A stretch of 17,704 nucleotides of DNA. Origin: CAZYPB01 sp964649265 (GTDB taxonomy: Archaea > Micrarchaeota > Micrarchaeia > Burarchaeales > JAKAKT01). How positions within the stretch are numbered: the stretch's first letter is position 1; every line of letters begins with the position of its first letter. Under the pieces are notes generated by a model. The model was not told where the DNA came from. It made no database searches and worked only from the letters and a program-made list of their open reading frames with translations. Shown here piece by piece: positions 1 to 5,574 of this stretch. The stretch lies in NCBI GenBank assembly GCA_964649265.1, contig CAZYPB010000016.1, positions 1-17,704 of the forward strand, in the 5' to 3' direction. A program made the position numbers and the translations under genes.

Positions 1-273
1 GCACACCCACCATGCCCAAATGGCTATGTTTGTGATGACGGTGCATGCGTTGGTGCACCAATTCAGGGCCAGTGTAACGATAGCGACGGTGGTTTGAATA
101 CACTTGTGAGTGGTGTGGTTTTCGACGGAGTGAATAGATATTCCGACTACTGCGATTCAAGAGATGCGAAATATATCGTAGAATATTACTGCGTAGATGA
201 CCAGGTGAACAGCATACGTGTTGAATGCGGGCGTGGGTACACATGTAACGGCGGTGCGTGTGCCTCAAGATAA
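1..273 (+). CDS. C-terminal part of a secreted Cys-rich repeat protein (5' end outside window)
   Basis: Frame 1 is open from the window edge to TAA at 271-273 and gives 90 residues. It has two small Cys-rich motifs of the form C-x4-GY-x-C-x3-AC (GYVCDDGACV near the start, GYTCNGGACA at the end). Between them is a segment with CNDSDGG, SGVVFDG, DYC and EYYC. This arrangement of short Cys loops and a CxDSDGG...EYYC unit is familiar from extracellular proteins of DPANN-type archaea, where it is often repeated in tandem. The cysteines probably form disulphides outside the cell. No anchor or enzymatic domain is visible in this fragment. Repeat copy A starts 20 bases after the stop codon. The function is unknown. 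The family resemblance is from memory of such proteins and not from a search. Confidence 0.75.
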   Translation, partial: AHPPCPNGYVCDDGACVGAPIQGQCNDSDGGLNTLVSGVVFDGVNRYSDYCDSRDAKYIVEYYCVDDQVNSIRVECGRGYTCNGGACASR

Positions 274-293
274 ACGTTTTCTTGGGCACACTT

Positions 294-337
294 TTCCTAG
301 GAAATAAGTGCCTTCGTCGGTCAGGCAGAGCACTTTC
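294..337 (+). repeat. Cassette-border repeat, copy A
   Basis: Begins with the perfect palindrome TTCCTAGGAA (294-303) and ends in CACTTTC. It matches copy E at 43 of 45 aligned positions, including an identical stretch of about 30 bases (308-337 against 4246-4275). Inside it AAGTGC (306-311) can pair with GCACTT (330-335). It lies 20 bases after the stop of the secreted Cys-rich protein. Confidence 0.85.
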
Positions 338-380
338 CACCAGGTGGTCATTACAATATCGTATTTCTAAATTTTTTGTT

Positions 381-452
381 TATCCGATATGAAATAAGCT
401 ACAGTATTTAAAAAAACAGTATCGGATAGAAATATTTATAAATTATCCGATA
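381..452. promoter_or_regulatory. fic promoter with three TATCCGATA operator-like sites
   Basis: The 9-mer TATCCGATA occurs at 381-389 and 444-452, and its exact reverse complement TATCGGATA at 420-428. The last two flank the AT-rich TATA box at about 431-442, so a protein bound there would block the promoter. The start codon at 465 is so close to the box that the transcript is probably nearly leaderless. The Fic protein has its own C-terminal DNA-binding domain and is the obvious candidate ligand, by inference. Confidence 0.6.
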
Positions 453-464
453 TATAACATAATT

Positions 465-1385
465 ATGGCAATCGATGAAGCAACATACTCTCGCATACTT
501 AAGAAAAAAAACGCGCTGGACAGGCTCCGGCCTTTTGACAGGGGATCTCTAGCGAAGCTGCAGGAAACGTCTAGAGTGGAACTGACTTACAACTCAAACG
601 CAATAGAGGGGAATTCGCTTTCTCTGAGCGAAACTAAGATCGTTCTGGAGGAGGGCATAACTGTTGGCGGAAAAAGCATGAAAGAGCATCTCGAGGTGAC
701 AAACCACAGCAAGGCAATAGACTTTGTAGAATCGCTCGTAAACAAGCTTTCCATAGAAGAGATTGATGTCCTTAATCTTCATGCGCTGATTCTCGATAGA
801 ATCGATCATGAAAACGCCGGTTTCTATAGAAGAGGGGCTGTAAGAATAAGCGGAACTACACACACGCCTCCGAGCCCTGCGAAAGTACCTGCCCTTATCA
901 AGGAGGTTTATTCTCTTTTGAAAACGAAAGGCGGCGAGCCAATAGAAACAGCTGCAATGGTTCACCAGAAATTTGTTGATATTCATCCTTTCATTGATGG
1001 CAACGGCCGAACAGCGCGCCTTCTAGTGAACCTTTACTTAATGCGCAACGGTTATCCCCCGGTGATAATACTGCGTGCAGAGAGGAAAAAATACATTAAT
1101 ACGATAACAAAAGCGAGGGCGGAGAGAGACATTACGCCATTTTCGAATTTTTTGGCGAAGGCAGTTGAACGGTCGCTGGATATCTATTTGGACTCACTAG
1201 GCGACAACCCGGGCGAATACCTAGATTTATCTGATGCGACGAAAATTAGCAAGAATGGATACAGTGCAGAGTATCTAAGTCTCCTTGCGAGAACCGGAAA
1301 GATCGGGGCCGTGAAATTTGGGCGGAATTGGAAGATAACGAAAGAAGCACTTGAGGAATATGAAAAGGAACATGGTGCTTCATAG
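465..1385 (+). CDS. Fic-family AMP-transferase-like protein with C-terminal HTH domain
   Basis: 306 residues. The Fic core motif HPFxDGNGRxxR is complete at residues 174-185, with His174 as the catalytic base. Fic enzymes usually move AMP from ATP to a hydroxyl on a target protein. The segment SNAIEGN (44-50) matches the inhibitory (S/T)xxxE(G/N) helix that precedes the Fic fold in class II, self-inhibited members. Residues about 252-303 look like an excisionase/MerR-type winged HTH (DATKISKNGYSAEYL, then GAVKFGRNWKITKEAL), so the protein may read DNA as well as modify proteins. The promoter carries three copies of a 9-bp palindrome-like site, which fits autoregulation. The TAG stop lies inside repeat copy G. 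It could serve as a stand-alone toxin or a stress regulator. The Fic call is firm, the target is unknown. Confidence 0.9.
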   Translation: MAIDEATYSRILKKKNALDRLRPFDRGSLAKLQETSRVELTYNSNAIEGNSLSLSETKIVLEEGITVGGKSMKEHLEVTNHSKAIDFVESLVNKLSIEEIDVLNLHALILDRIDHENAGFYRRGAVRISGTTHTPPSPAKVPALIKEVYSLLKTKGGEPIETAAMVHQKFVDIHPFIDGNGRTARLLVNLYLMRNGYPPVIILRAERKKYINTITKARAERDITPFSNFLAKAVERSLDIYLDSLGDNPGEYLDLSDATKISKNGYSAEYLSLLARTGKIGAVKFGRNWKITKEALEEYEKEHGAS

Positions 1386-1452
1386 GAAACGAGCCCTTCT
1401 GTTGCTCTGACCAAGCTACGGGCACCTGGCGGACGGACTGATATAATTCCCC
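1379..1452 (+). repeat. Cassette-border repeat, copy G (degenerate, overlaps fic stop)
   Basis: Starts with TTCATAGGAA (1379-1388), one base off the TTCCTAGGAA palindrome, and the fic TAG stop lies inside it. It continues with AAACG, CCCTTC and CTGACCAAGC. Later it has GCGGAC, ACTGATATAA and TTCCCC, which line up with GCGGAC, ACTTATAA and TTCCC of copy F at nearly the same distance (74 against 75 bases). It is the most diverged of the long copies. Confidence 0.5.
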
Positions 1453-1530
1453 ACAGCATCCGCTAACCGCTTCTCGAACGGAAGCCTCTGCTGGTGCTCG
1501 AGGTTGTTTAAATAGGTTGATGTACAATTG
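1453..1530. other. GC-rich, hairpin-rich intergenic stretch
   Basis: The bases between fic and the flavoprotein gene are more GC-rich than their surroundings and hold several inverted repeats: GCGGA (1432-1436) with TCCGC further right, GCTTC with GAAGC, and CCTC with GAGG. A TATA-like TTTAAA near 1507-1513 could drive a minus-strand transcript through the hairpins. No tRNA or other known RNA fits. It may be a small RNA, remnants of older cassette borders, or nothing functional. Confidence 0.25.
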
Positions 1531-1544
1531 GGCACTATTGTGCT

Positions 1545-1573
1545 AGGTTAGAAGAAGTATTTTAAGGTTAGAA
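1545..1573 (+). promoter_or_regulatory. Promoter of the flavoprotein gene with direct repeats
   Basis: A TATA-like AGTATTTTAA (1556-1565) lies about 35 bases before the ATG at 1596. AGGTTAGAA occurs on both sides of it, at 1545-1553 and 1565-1573, exactly 20 bases apart. AGGTTG also occurs upstream at 1501 and 1514. Such phased repeats could bind a regulator, but the motif is short. Confidence 0.4.
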
Positions 1574-1595
1574 CCAGAAGTCCTATTGTGGTTTT

Positions 1596-2783
1596 ATGGT
1601 GGCCATTGAGATTTCAAAAAATGTTTTCAGTGTCGGCGCAAAGGACCCGAAAAGGAGGATGTTTGACGCACTTATACCATTGCCCGAAGGTACAACCTAC
1701 AACTCATATTTGGTGAGAGGAAGCAAGAAAACAGCTCTAATTGATACTGTAAATCCTGGTTTTGAGGAGGAACTTTTGAATAACTTGAAGAGCATAATGC
1801 CAATAGAAAAACTCGATTACATCGTGATGAATCACGCCGAGCCCGATCATGCGAATGCAATTCCCTTCATTATGGAAAAAGCGAAAAATGCTAAGCTTGT
1901 CGTAGGTAAAGTTGGCGCTGATACTGAGAAAGGTTACTATGGCATCAAAGATGACAGACTCATTATTGTTGATGAAAAAATAGAGCTCTCTCTCGGGGAT
2001 AAAACTCTGAAATTCATTGATGCGCCATGGCTCCACTGGCCCGAAACGATTTTTACATACTTGGTTGAGGATGAGATTCTTTTTCCGTGTGATTTCTTCG
2101 GGCAACATTATTCTTCTGAAAAAACATATGATTGGGAGGTTAATGCAGATAAACTAGAGAATACTGCCAAGAGGTATTTTGGGGAAATAATGATGCCATT
2201 CAGAAAACCAGGTCAAAATGCTTTAATGAAGCTAAGGAATTATGGCATAAAGATGATAGCGCCGTCTCACGGAGTTATTTACAAAAACCCCGAGAAAATT
2301 ATTTTATTATACGAGAAATGGACTGCTGGCAAACTTGAAAAGAAAGTTTTACTCCTTTATGTATCAATGTGGGGCAGCTCGGAAAAGATGGCAGTTGAAC
2401 TTGAGAAAGAATTGAAGACAACGGGAGTGGCAGTTAATGCTTATGATTTACAGCATGCGGACTTGGGCGATGTTGCCAGGGAACTCGTCGATTCTGCCTG
2501 TGTTGTTATCGGCGCACCAACAGTACTCGGAAATGTCCATCCGCTTGCTGCACATGCAGTAAATGTTGCAAAGCTGCTTAGGCCGCCCATAAAGTATGCC
2601 GCGGTTTTAAGCTCGTATGGCTGGGGTGCCGCAGCCGCAAGAACGCTCACAGGGATGCTTGACAACACCCAAATTGAGATTATTGGTGCTGTTGAGGTTA
2701 AAGCAAGGCCAACTGTGAATGATTTGAAAAACGTTCGCGATCTTGCAGGAAAAATAGAAGAGAGATTAAATTCGTTGGAGTGA
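1596..2783 (+). CDS. fprA: A-type flavoprotein (FprA), O2/NO reductase
   Basis: 395 residues, the normal length for the family. The N-terminal half is a metallo-beta-lactamase-type diiron domain with the full ligand set in the right order: HAEPDH with His80, Glu82, Asp84 and His85, then His147 in WLHWPET, Asp166 in FPCDFFG and His225 in PSHGVIY. The flavodoxin-like FMN domain begins near residue 252 (LLLYVSMWGSSEKMA) and includes APTVLGNVHP and SSYGWGAAA. Such proteins reduce O2 to water or NO to N2O in the cytoplasm, taking electrons from rubredoxin or F420H2. They protect anaerobes from oxygen. No rubredoxin or F420 gene is adjacent. It sits alone between repeat copies G and B with its own promoter. 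Start ATG is chosen for its conserved N-terminus. Confidence 0.93.
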   Translation: MVAIEISKNVFSVGAKDPKRRMFDALIPLPEGTTYNSYLVRGSKKTALIDTVNPGFEEELLNNLKSIMPIEKLDYIVMNHAEPDHANAIPFIMEKAKNAKLVVGKVGADTEKGYYGIKDDRLIIVDEKIELSLGDKTLKFIDAPWLHWPETIFTYLVEDEILFPCDFFGQHYSSEKTYDWEVNADKLENTAKRYFGEIMMPFRKPGQNALMKLRNYGIKMIAPSHGVIYKNPEKIILLYEKWTAGKLEKKVLLLYVSMWGSSEKMAVELEKELKTTGVAVNAYDLQHADLGDVARELVDSACVVIGAPTVLGNVHPLAAHAVNVAKLLRPPIKYAAVLSSYGWGAAAARTLTGMLDNTQIEIIGAVEVKARPTVNDLKNVRDLAGKIEERLNSLE

Positions 2784-2840
2784 CCATGGCAAACAACGCT
2801 AGATTTTTATCGATTAAGAAATAGTCTGCATTTCTCGGGT

Positions 2841-2888
2841 TTCCTAGGAAAAAAGACGTATCATCTCCGCAGAAATGACCTGTCCCCT
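2841..2888 (+). repeat. Cassette-border repeat, copy B (palindrome only clearly kept)
   Basis: Perfect TTCCTAGGAA at 2841-2850 followed by AAAAAGACG. The rest of the core is poorly conserved. It lies 57 bases after the flavoprotein stop and 109 bases before copy C. The stretch between B and C holds no convincing gene. Confidence 0.5.
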
Positions 2889-2949
2889 ATTTATTATCCA
2901 AAAACAAATCCAGAAAGGGTGCTCTGAAATCGCAAGAGATAAGGCGGAT

Positions 2950-2994
2950 TTCCTAGGAAATAACGTGTCTTCGGAGTTCAGGAAGCGCAGTTTC
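2950..2994 (+). repeat. Cassette-border repeat, copy C
   Basis: TTCCTAGGAA at 2950-2959, then ATAACGTG, CTTCGG, TTCAGG and GCAGTTTC. About 37 of 45 positions match copy E. The similarity runs on beyond the core: AGCGGA, TATAA and TCCC follow at distances like those in copies F and G. This brings the extended repeat up to, and slightly into, the last codons of the minus-strand RelE gene that ends at 3008. Confidence 0.75.
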
Positions 2995-3007
2995 CAGCTA
3001 GCGGAGA

Positions 3008-3259
3008 TTACCTATAAATCCTGTCCCTCTTGTCGAAGTCTAGGAGATAAATTGTGTCCCCTTCATAAGCGTAGATGATTCTGAACGGCGGAACTCGAAC
3101 GACCCTCTCGCCTTTTTTCTGAAATCTTAATGGTTTTCCAATTTCGGGTTTTTCAATGATTTCCGCTATTTGTCGTTTGACCCTTTCCTTGAGCGCAACG
3201 TCCTTTAACTTCTTTATTGTACGCTCAAAAGAATTGGTGAAAACTACGCTCTTTACCAT
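3008..3259 (-). CDS. RelE/ParE-superfamily toxin
   Basis: 83 residues, typical for a RelE-type ribonuclease toxin. The N-terminal helix pair (SFERTIKKLKDVALKERVKR) is followed by the beta-sheet core with KPLRF, VVRVPPFRIIYAYE and LLDFDKRDRIYR. The pattern of R-x3-FRIIY followed by KRDxIY is the usual RelE C-terminal signature, in which Arg and Tyr residues act on mRNA in the ribosome. The gene follows, with a 7-base overlap, an AbrB-type antitoxin gene, so the two are co-transcribed and translationally coupled. The pair runs on the minus strand, against the flanking units. Repeat copy C lies 14 bases beyond the stop codon. The toxin class is clear from sequence, the exact cleavage target is not. 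Confidence 0.88.
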   Translation of the reverse strand: MVKSVVFTNSFERTIKKLKDVALKERVKRQIAEIIEKPEIGKPLRFQKKGERVVRVPPFRIIYAYEGDTIYLLDFDKRDRIYR

Positions 3260-3525
3260 GCGGACAACTCTTCAAGAAACTTGGCCATGCCCATCTTTTT
3301 GGAAGAGCCCTTCTCGATTTCAGCCCAGGCCTTTGCCGCCCTTCTCATCATGTAGATTTCGTCTTCCATGCTCTCCTTCATCTGCCTGACTGGCCGAAGA
3401 ACCATCGTGCCATTCTCCTCCACAAGAATCATCTTCTCTCCTCTCTTAATCCCGAAGCGCTTTCGGAATGATAGGGGTAGTACGAACTGTCCTCTTGAGG
3501 ATATTTTTATGATTTCGATATCCAT
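3253..3525 (-). CDS. AbrB/SpoVT-type antitoxin
   Basis: 90 residues. The N-terminal half is the swapped-hairpin AbrB DNA-binding fold: ISSRGQFVLPLSFRKRFGI, then KRGEKMILVEENGTMVLRPV. The second half (residues about 48-90) is charged and helical, as expected of a segment that wraps around and neutralises the partner toxin. It is the first gene of a two-gene minus-strand operon with the RelE toxin. Antitoxins of this kind repress their own promoter. A TATA-like stretch and the 10-bp palindrome TTATTAATAA lie upstream at about 3555-3564, although that motif is AT-only and could be chance. Repeat copy D lies 55 bases upstream of the start. Confidence 0.88.
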   Translation of the reverse strand: MDIEIIKISSRGQFVLPLSFRKRFGIKRGEKMILVEENGTMVLRPVRQMKESMEDEIYMMRRAAKAWAEIEKGSSKKMGMAKFLEELSAW

Positions 3526-3580
3526 GTTGTCACGTAAGAATAGTAAGATTAAACTTATTAATAAAGGTTTGTATAAGAGA

Positions 3581-3626
3581 TTCCGCGGAAACGCCCTCTC
3601 CTTCGGCTGTCAGGCAGAGCACTTTC
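3581..3626 (+). repeat. Cassette-border repeat, copy D (GC-palindrome variant)
   Basis: Starts with TTCCGCGGAA (3581-3590), a perfect palindrome in which the central TA of other copies is GC. It ends with GTCAGGCAGAGCACTTTC, which matches copies A and E for 18 consecutive bases. CTCT (3596-3599) can pair with AGAG (3616-3619). It lies between the divergent AbrB and RHH antitoxin genes. Confidence 0.8.
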
Positions 3627-3661
3627 ACGTAAGCAGGATGTATGTATAGAAATACAATAAG

Positions 3662-3701
3662 ATTTATATATGTGTTTTAAACATAATTTTAATGTGATTT
3701 T
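3662..3701 (+). promoter_or_regulatory. Promoter and ribosome binding site of the RHH-RelE module
   Basis: ATTTATATATG (3662-3672) is a strong archaeal TATA box 30 to 40 bases before the ATG at 3702. TATG and CATA arms around TTTTAAA follow at about 3669-3685 and may be part of an autoregulatory operator. GTGATT just before the start serves as the ribosome binding site. Confidence 0.5.
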
Positions 3702-3962
3702 ATGAACATTAGTATGCATTTCGAGGGGTACACGGAAAAGATTATTGAGGAAGCCCTAAGGCAAGGAATAGCGAAAACGAAAGCAGAGGCGTTGAGGCTG
3801 GGATTGCTGGAACTGAACGATAAATATGGTTTGGTTGCAACCGACCTAGAACAGAGGGAGCTGGAGCAGGACATTGCGGAATTCGACAGAATGGAAAAAC
3901 GCATTGCAGCCAAAAAGACCAGGCTCCACAAAGCCAAGAGCATTGACGAGATATTCGTATGA
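3702..3962 (+). CDS. Ribbon-helix-helix-type antitoxin
   Basis: 86 residues. The start, MNISMHFEGYTEKIIEEALRQ, followed by GIAKTKAEALRLGLLEL, fits a short beta-strand plus two helices as in ribbon-helix-helix (Arc/MetJ/RelB-like) DNA-binding antitoxins. A long charged helix follows (residues about 48-86, rich in Glu, Lys and Arg), which would mask the toxin. The RelE gene starts 12 bases downstream. The promoter has a strong TATA box. The unit lies between repeat copies D and E and has the same orientation as the repeats. The antitoxin role is inferred from the fold and the neighbour. Confidence 0.82.
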   Translation: MNISMHFEGYTEKIIEEALRQGIAKTKAEALRLGLLELNDKYGLVATDLEQRELEQDIAEFDRMEKRIAAKKTRLHKAKSIDEIFV

Positions 3963-3974
3963 GGTGCCTAGCGA

Positions 3975-4214
3975 ATGTACAAGTTATTCTACACGGACGA
4001 GTTCAGGAAGGACGCGAAAAAACTTGATGCTCCAGTTCAACAACGACTCAAGAAAGCTATCTCAAAAATACTGCAGAATCCAACGCGCTTCAAGCATCTG
4101 GAGCACAGCAACCGCTTCAGGGTGCGCTTTGGGGTTTATCGGATCCTCTATATGGTGGAGAAAAACAAAATCGTATTATATCGCGTTGGAAAACGAGATT
4201 CTGTATACGATTGA
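3975..4214 (+). CDS. RelE/ParE-superfamily toxin
   Basis: 79 residues with a compact RelE fold: YTDEFRKDAKKLDAPVQQRLKKAISKI, then RFRVRFGVYRILYMVE and ending in VLYRVGKRDSVYD. The RVRFGVYRILY strand and the final GKRDxVY carry the basic and tyrosine residues common in RNA-cutting RelE toxins. GAGGTG (3961-3966), at the end of the antitoxin gene, is a good ribosome binding site 9 bases ahead of the ATG. It shares only family-level resemblance with the minus-strand RelE at 3008-3259, so the two modules are not recent copies of one another. The stop codon is 16 bases before repeat copy E. Confidence 0.88.
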   Translation: MYKLFYTDEFRKDAKKLDAPVQQRLKKAISKILQNPTRFKHLEHSNRFRVRFGVYRILYMVEKNKIVLYRVGKRDSVYD

Positions 4215-4230
4215 AAATTCACTCGCTAAT

Positions 4231-4275
4231 TCCCTAGGAAATAACGTGCCTTCGTCGGTCAGGCAGAGCACTTTC
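4231..4275 (+). repeat. Cassette-border repeat, copy E
   Basis: Starts with TCCCTAGGAA (4231-4240, one mismatch to the palindrome) and carries GTGCCTTCGTCGG, then TCAGGCAGAGCACTTTC, exactly as in copy A. GTGC (4246-4249) can pair with GCAC (4268-4271). It begins 16 bases past the RelE stop. With copy A, 3.9 kb away, it is the best-conserved pair, which argues for recent spread or selection. Confidence 0.85.
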
Positions 4276-4322
4276 ACAACAAACACAAATGTTATCTTGT
4301 AAAATTCATACCCAATAGATAT

Positions 4323-4347
4323 ATTTATATACTTATTTGATATAAAT
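4323..4347. promoter_or_regulatory. Promoter/operator of the winged-helix/RelE-like module
   Basis: ATTTATAT (4323-4330) and ATATAAAT (4340-4347) form an inverted repeat with a 9-base spacer. Both arms look like TATA boxes. The ATG follows 6 bases later, so a regulator bound here would cover the promoter. The winged-helix protein encoded next is a plausible ligand. Confidence 0.45.
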
Positions 4348-4353
4348 AATGCC

Positions 4354-4620
4354 ATGACAAGCCAAATGCAACTAATGCACTCTCCAAGACTTGCGACTGT
4401 CCTTATGGTCGAGGATGTGCTTAAACAGGCAAAGGAAATGATTAAAGTTGCAGAGCTGAAGCGCCGGCTTCCGAAGAAAGTTATGCATTCAACGCTCTTA
4501 CAGATTCTGGATTACTTGCAAGAGAGCGGCAAAATTCTGATTGCAACCAAAGGTGTTGTTTGGATTTATAGGCCTCCGACTGAACTTGAAAAACTCAAAA
4601 TGGGCGGGTTGGAAGTATGA
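4354..4620 (+). CDS. Small winged-helix protein, probable antitoxin
   Basis: 88 residues. The order helix (TVLMVEDVLKQAKEMI), helix (KVAELKRRLP), recognition helix (MHSTLLQILDYLQESGKI) and beta wing (ILIATKGVVWIYRPP) is that of a winged helix-turn-helix domain. It has the same shape as small transcription factors common in archaea. It ends in an ATGA overlap with the next gene, a RelE-like toxin candidate, so the two are translationally coupled. This is the antitoxin-first order usual for such modules. The upstream inverted repeat at 4323-4347 may be its operator. A role as antitoxin is inferred from context. It could also be a plain repressor. Confidence 0.72.
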   Translation: MTSQMQLMHSPRLATVLMVEDVLKQAKEMIKVAELKRRLPKKVMHSTLLQILDYLQESGKILIATKGVVWIYRPPTELEKLKMGGLEV

Positions 4621-4982
4621 CAGATAAACGCCTTGTTAGGGTTATTTTGAAGGGTCAGGCTAAGGAAGAGTTTGAGAGGCTTAACAAAGTCGTTGGCGAA
4701 CAAAAAACTAAAGGCGAAACTAATTCGGATGAAATGCAGCTCTTGAAATCCATATTGCAGAAAGTTGAGCTGATAAAGGAGAACCCGACGTATGGCGATA
4801 AGGTTCCGCACAACCTGATTCCGAAAGATCTTGACGTTTCGAATCTCTTCGGGGTGAGTTTGACAGGTTATTGGAGAATGCTTTATTCTTTGGAGGGAAA
4901 CAATATCGAAGTTGTTGCGTTCGTGCTCAATATTGTCGACCATCCGACTTATGATAAGATGTTCGGCTATCGAAAAAAGTAA
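4617..4982 (+). CDS. RelE-like toxin of an archaeal family
   Basis: 121 residues, longer than the two classic RelE proteins nearby. The first part is a helix hairpin (GQAKEEFERLNKVVGEQ, then MQLLKSILQKVELIKENP). The core has VPHNLIPKDL, NLFGVSLTGYWRMLYSLE and EVVAFVLNIVDHPTYDKMFGY. The GYWRMLY strand matches the central strand of RelE-like toxins. Proteins with this VPxxLIPK...GYWRMLY...FVLxIVDHxxYxKxFGY pattern are familiar from archaea and are usually paired with small HTH proteins, as here. Start ATG overlaps the preceding stop by 4 bases. The TAA stop abuts repeat copy F with no spacer. Toxicity is an inference. Confidence 0.78.
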   Translation: MTDKRLVRVILKGQAKEEFERLNKVVGEQKTKGETNSDEMQLLKSILQKVELIKENPTYGDKVPHNLIPKDLDVSNLFGVSLTGYWRMLYSLEGNNIEVVAFVLNIVDHPTYDKMFGYRKK

Positions 4983-5057
4983 TTCCGCGGAAACACTCCC
5001 CGGTTCGAGCGTCAGGCCAAGAAATTTCAACCAAGCGGACTGACTTATAACATTCCC
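4983..5057 (+). repeat. Cassette-border repeat, copy F (GC-palindrome variant)
   Basis: TTCCGCGGAAAC (4983-4994) is shared for 12 bases with copy D, and GTCAGGC (5011-5017) is kept. The later part, CCAAGCGGACTGAC then TTATAAC and ATTCCC (to 5057), aligns with the tails of copies C and G. The copy begins on the base right after the RelE-like stop codon. It is the last copy seen. None occurs in the remaining 12.6 kb. Confidence 0.7.
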
Positions 5058-5076
5058 ATGGAGTATTATGCAAAGG

Positions 5077-5116
5077 TTTATATGTTTTGTTAACAATTGT
5101 TAATTAAGTGATTATT
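5077..5116 (+). promoter_or_regulatory. Rhodanese-gene promoter with 14-bp palindromic operator
   Basis: A TATA box TTTATATG (5077-5084) is followed by the perfect palindrome TTAACAATTGTTAA (5090-5103), placed where transcription should begin, and then AAGTGATT as ribosome binding site before the ATG at 5117. The identical palindrome lies in the promoter at 15876-15889. A shared repressor is the simplest reading. Confidence 0.65.
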
Positions 5117-5566
5117 ATGACTAAAGTTTTACTTGTTTTGGCTCTGGCATTATTGTTTTTTGGATGCACAGGGAACACGGTGGATCAAACCTCCGCGGAA
5201 CAGACAGGGCCAGTAATGACTGGGGATAATTCAGAGCAGGAGAGCTCCGGATCGTACATGGACATTACTCCTGCGGAAGCAAAGGAACTGATAGATGGTA
5301 CTCCGGAACTGGTGATCATAGATGTGTCTCCAAAATATGCAGAGGGACATCTTCCCAGAGCAGTTAACCATTATGTTGGCGATGGTTCTTTGGATAGAGC
5401 AATACCGACTCTTGATAAAAACAAACCATATCTCGTTTACTGCCATGTTGATTCAGCGGCAATACTGGGAGCACAGAAGCTGATTGATGCAGGCTTCACA
5501 AAAGTCTACAGACTTAAGGGCAATTACAACGCATGGGTTGATGCAGGTTATCAGATAGAGAAATAA
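5117..5566 (+). CDS. Rhodanese-domain lipoprotein
   Basis: 149 residues. The N-terminus MTKVLLVLALALLFFGC is a lipoprotein signal with lipobox FFGC, so Cys17 would be lipid-anchored on the outer face of the membrane. A low-complexity linker (residues 20-46) leads to a rhodanese domain: MDITPAEAKELID, VIIDVSPKYAEGHLPRAVN and YLVYCHVDSAAILGAQKL, then YRLKGNYNAWVDAGYQ. Cys109 in YCHVDSAA is at the position of the active-site cysteine that carries persulfide sulphur. The loop CHVDSAA differs from the classical CRxGxR, so the sulphur acceptor is unclear. A GTG at 5108 is in frame, but the ATG at 5117 has the right spacing to AAGTGATT and starts the signal peptide directly. The operator is shared with the Cys-rich peptide gene at 15901. 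Confidence 0.88.
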   Translation: MTKVLLVLALALLFFGCTGNTVDQTSAEQTGPVMTGDNSEQESSGSYMDITPAEAKELIDGTPELVIIDVSPKYAEGHLPRAVNHYVGDGSLDRAIPTLDKNKPYLVYCHVDSAAILGAQKLIDAGFTKVYRLKGNYNAWVDAGYQIEK

Positions 5567-5574
5567 CCTAAAAT

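Noticed and set aside
308..340. Repeat core GGTCAGGCAGAGCAC resembles a tRNA D arm
   Set aside because: The 5' strand does not pair as a D stem in most copies, and no acceptor, anticodon or T arm follows.
2875..3078. 67-codon plus-strand frame between copies B and C
   Set aside because: It runs through repeat copy C and into the 3' end of the minus-strand RelE gene. No ribosome binding site, and composition unlike a protein.
4138..4146. TATCGGATC, similar to the fic operator
   Set aside because: Only eight of nine bases match, and it lies inside the RelE coding sequence.
3874..4302. 142-codon plus-strand frame over the RHH-RelE unit
   Set aside because: It overlaps two well-supported genes in another frame and reads into repeat copy E. 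No start signal.
5194..5203. CTCCGCGGAA inside the rhodanese gene, similar to the repeat palindrome
   Set aside because: Lies within codons of the linker, and none of the following repeat core is present.
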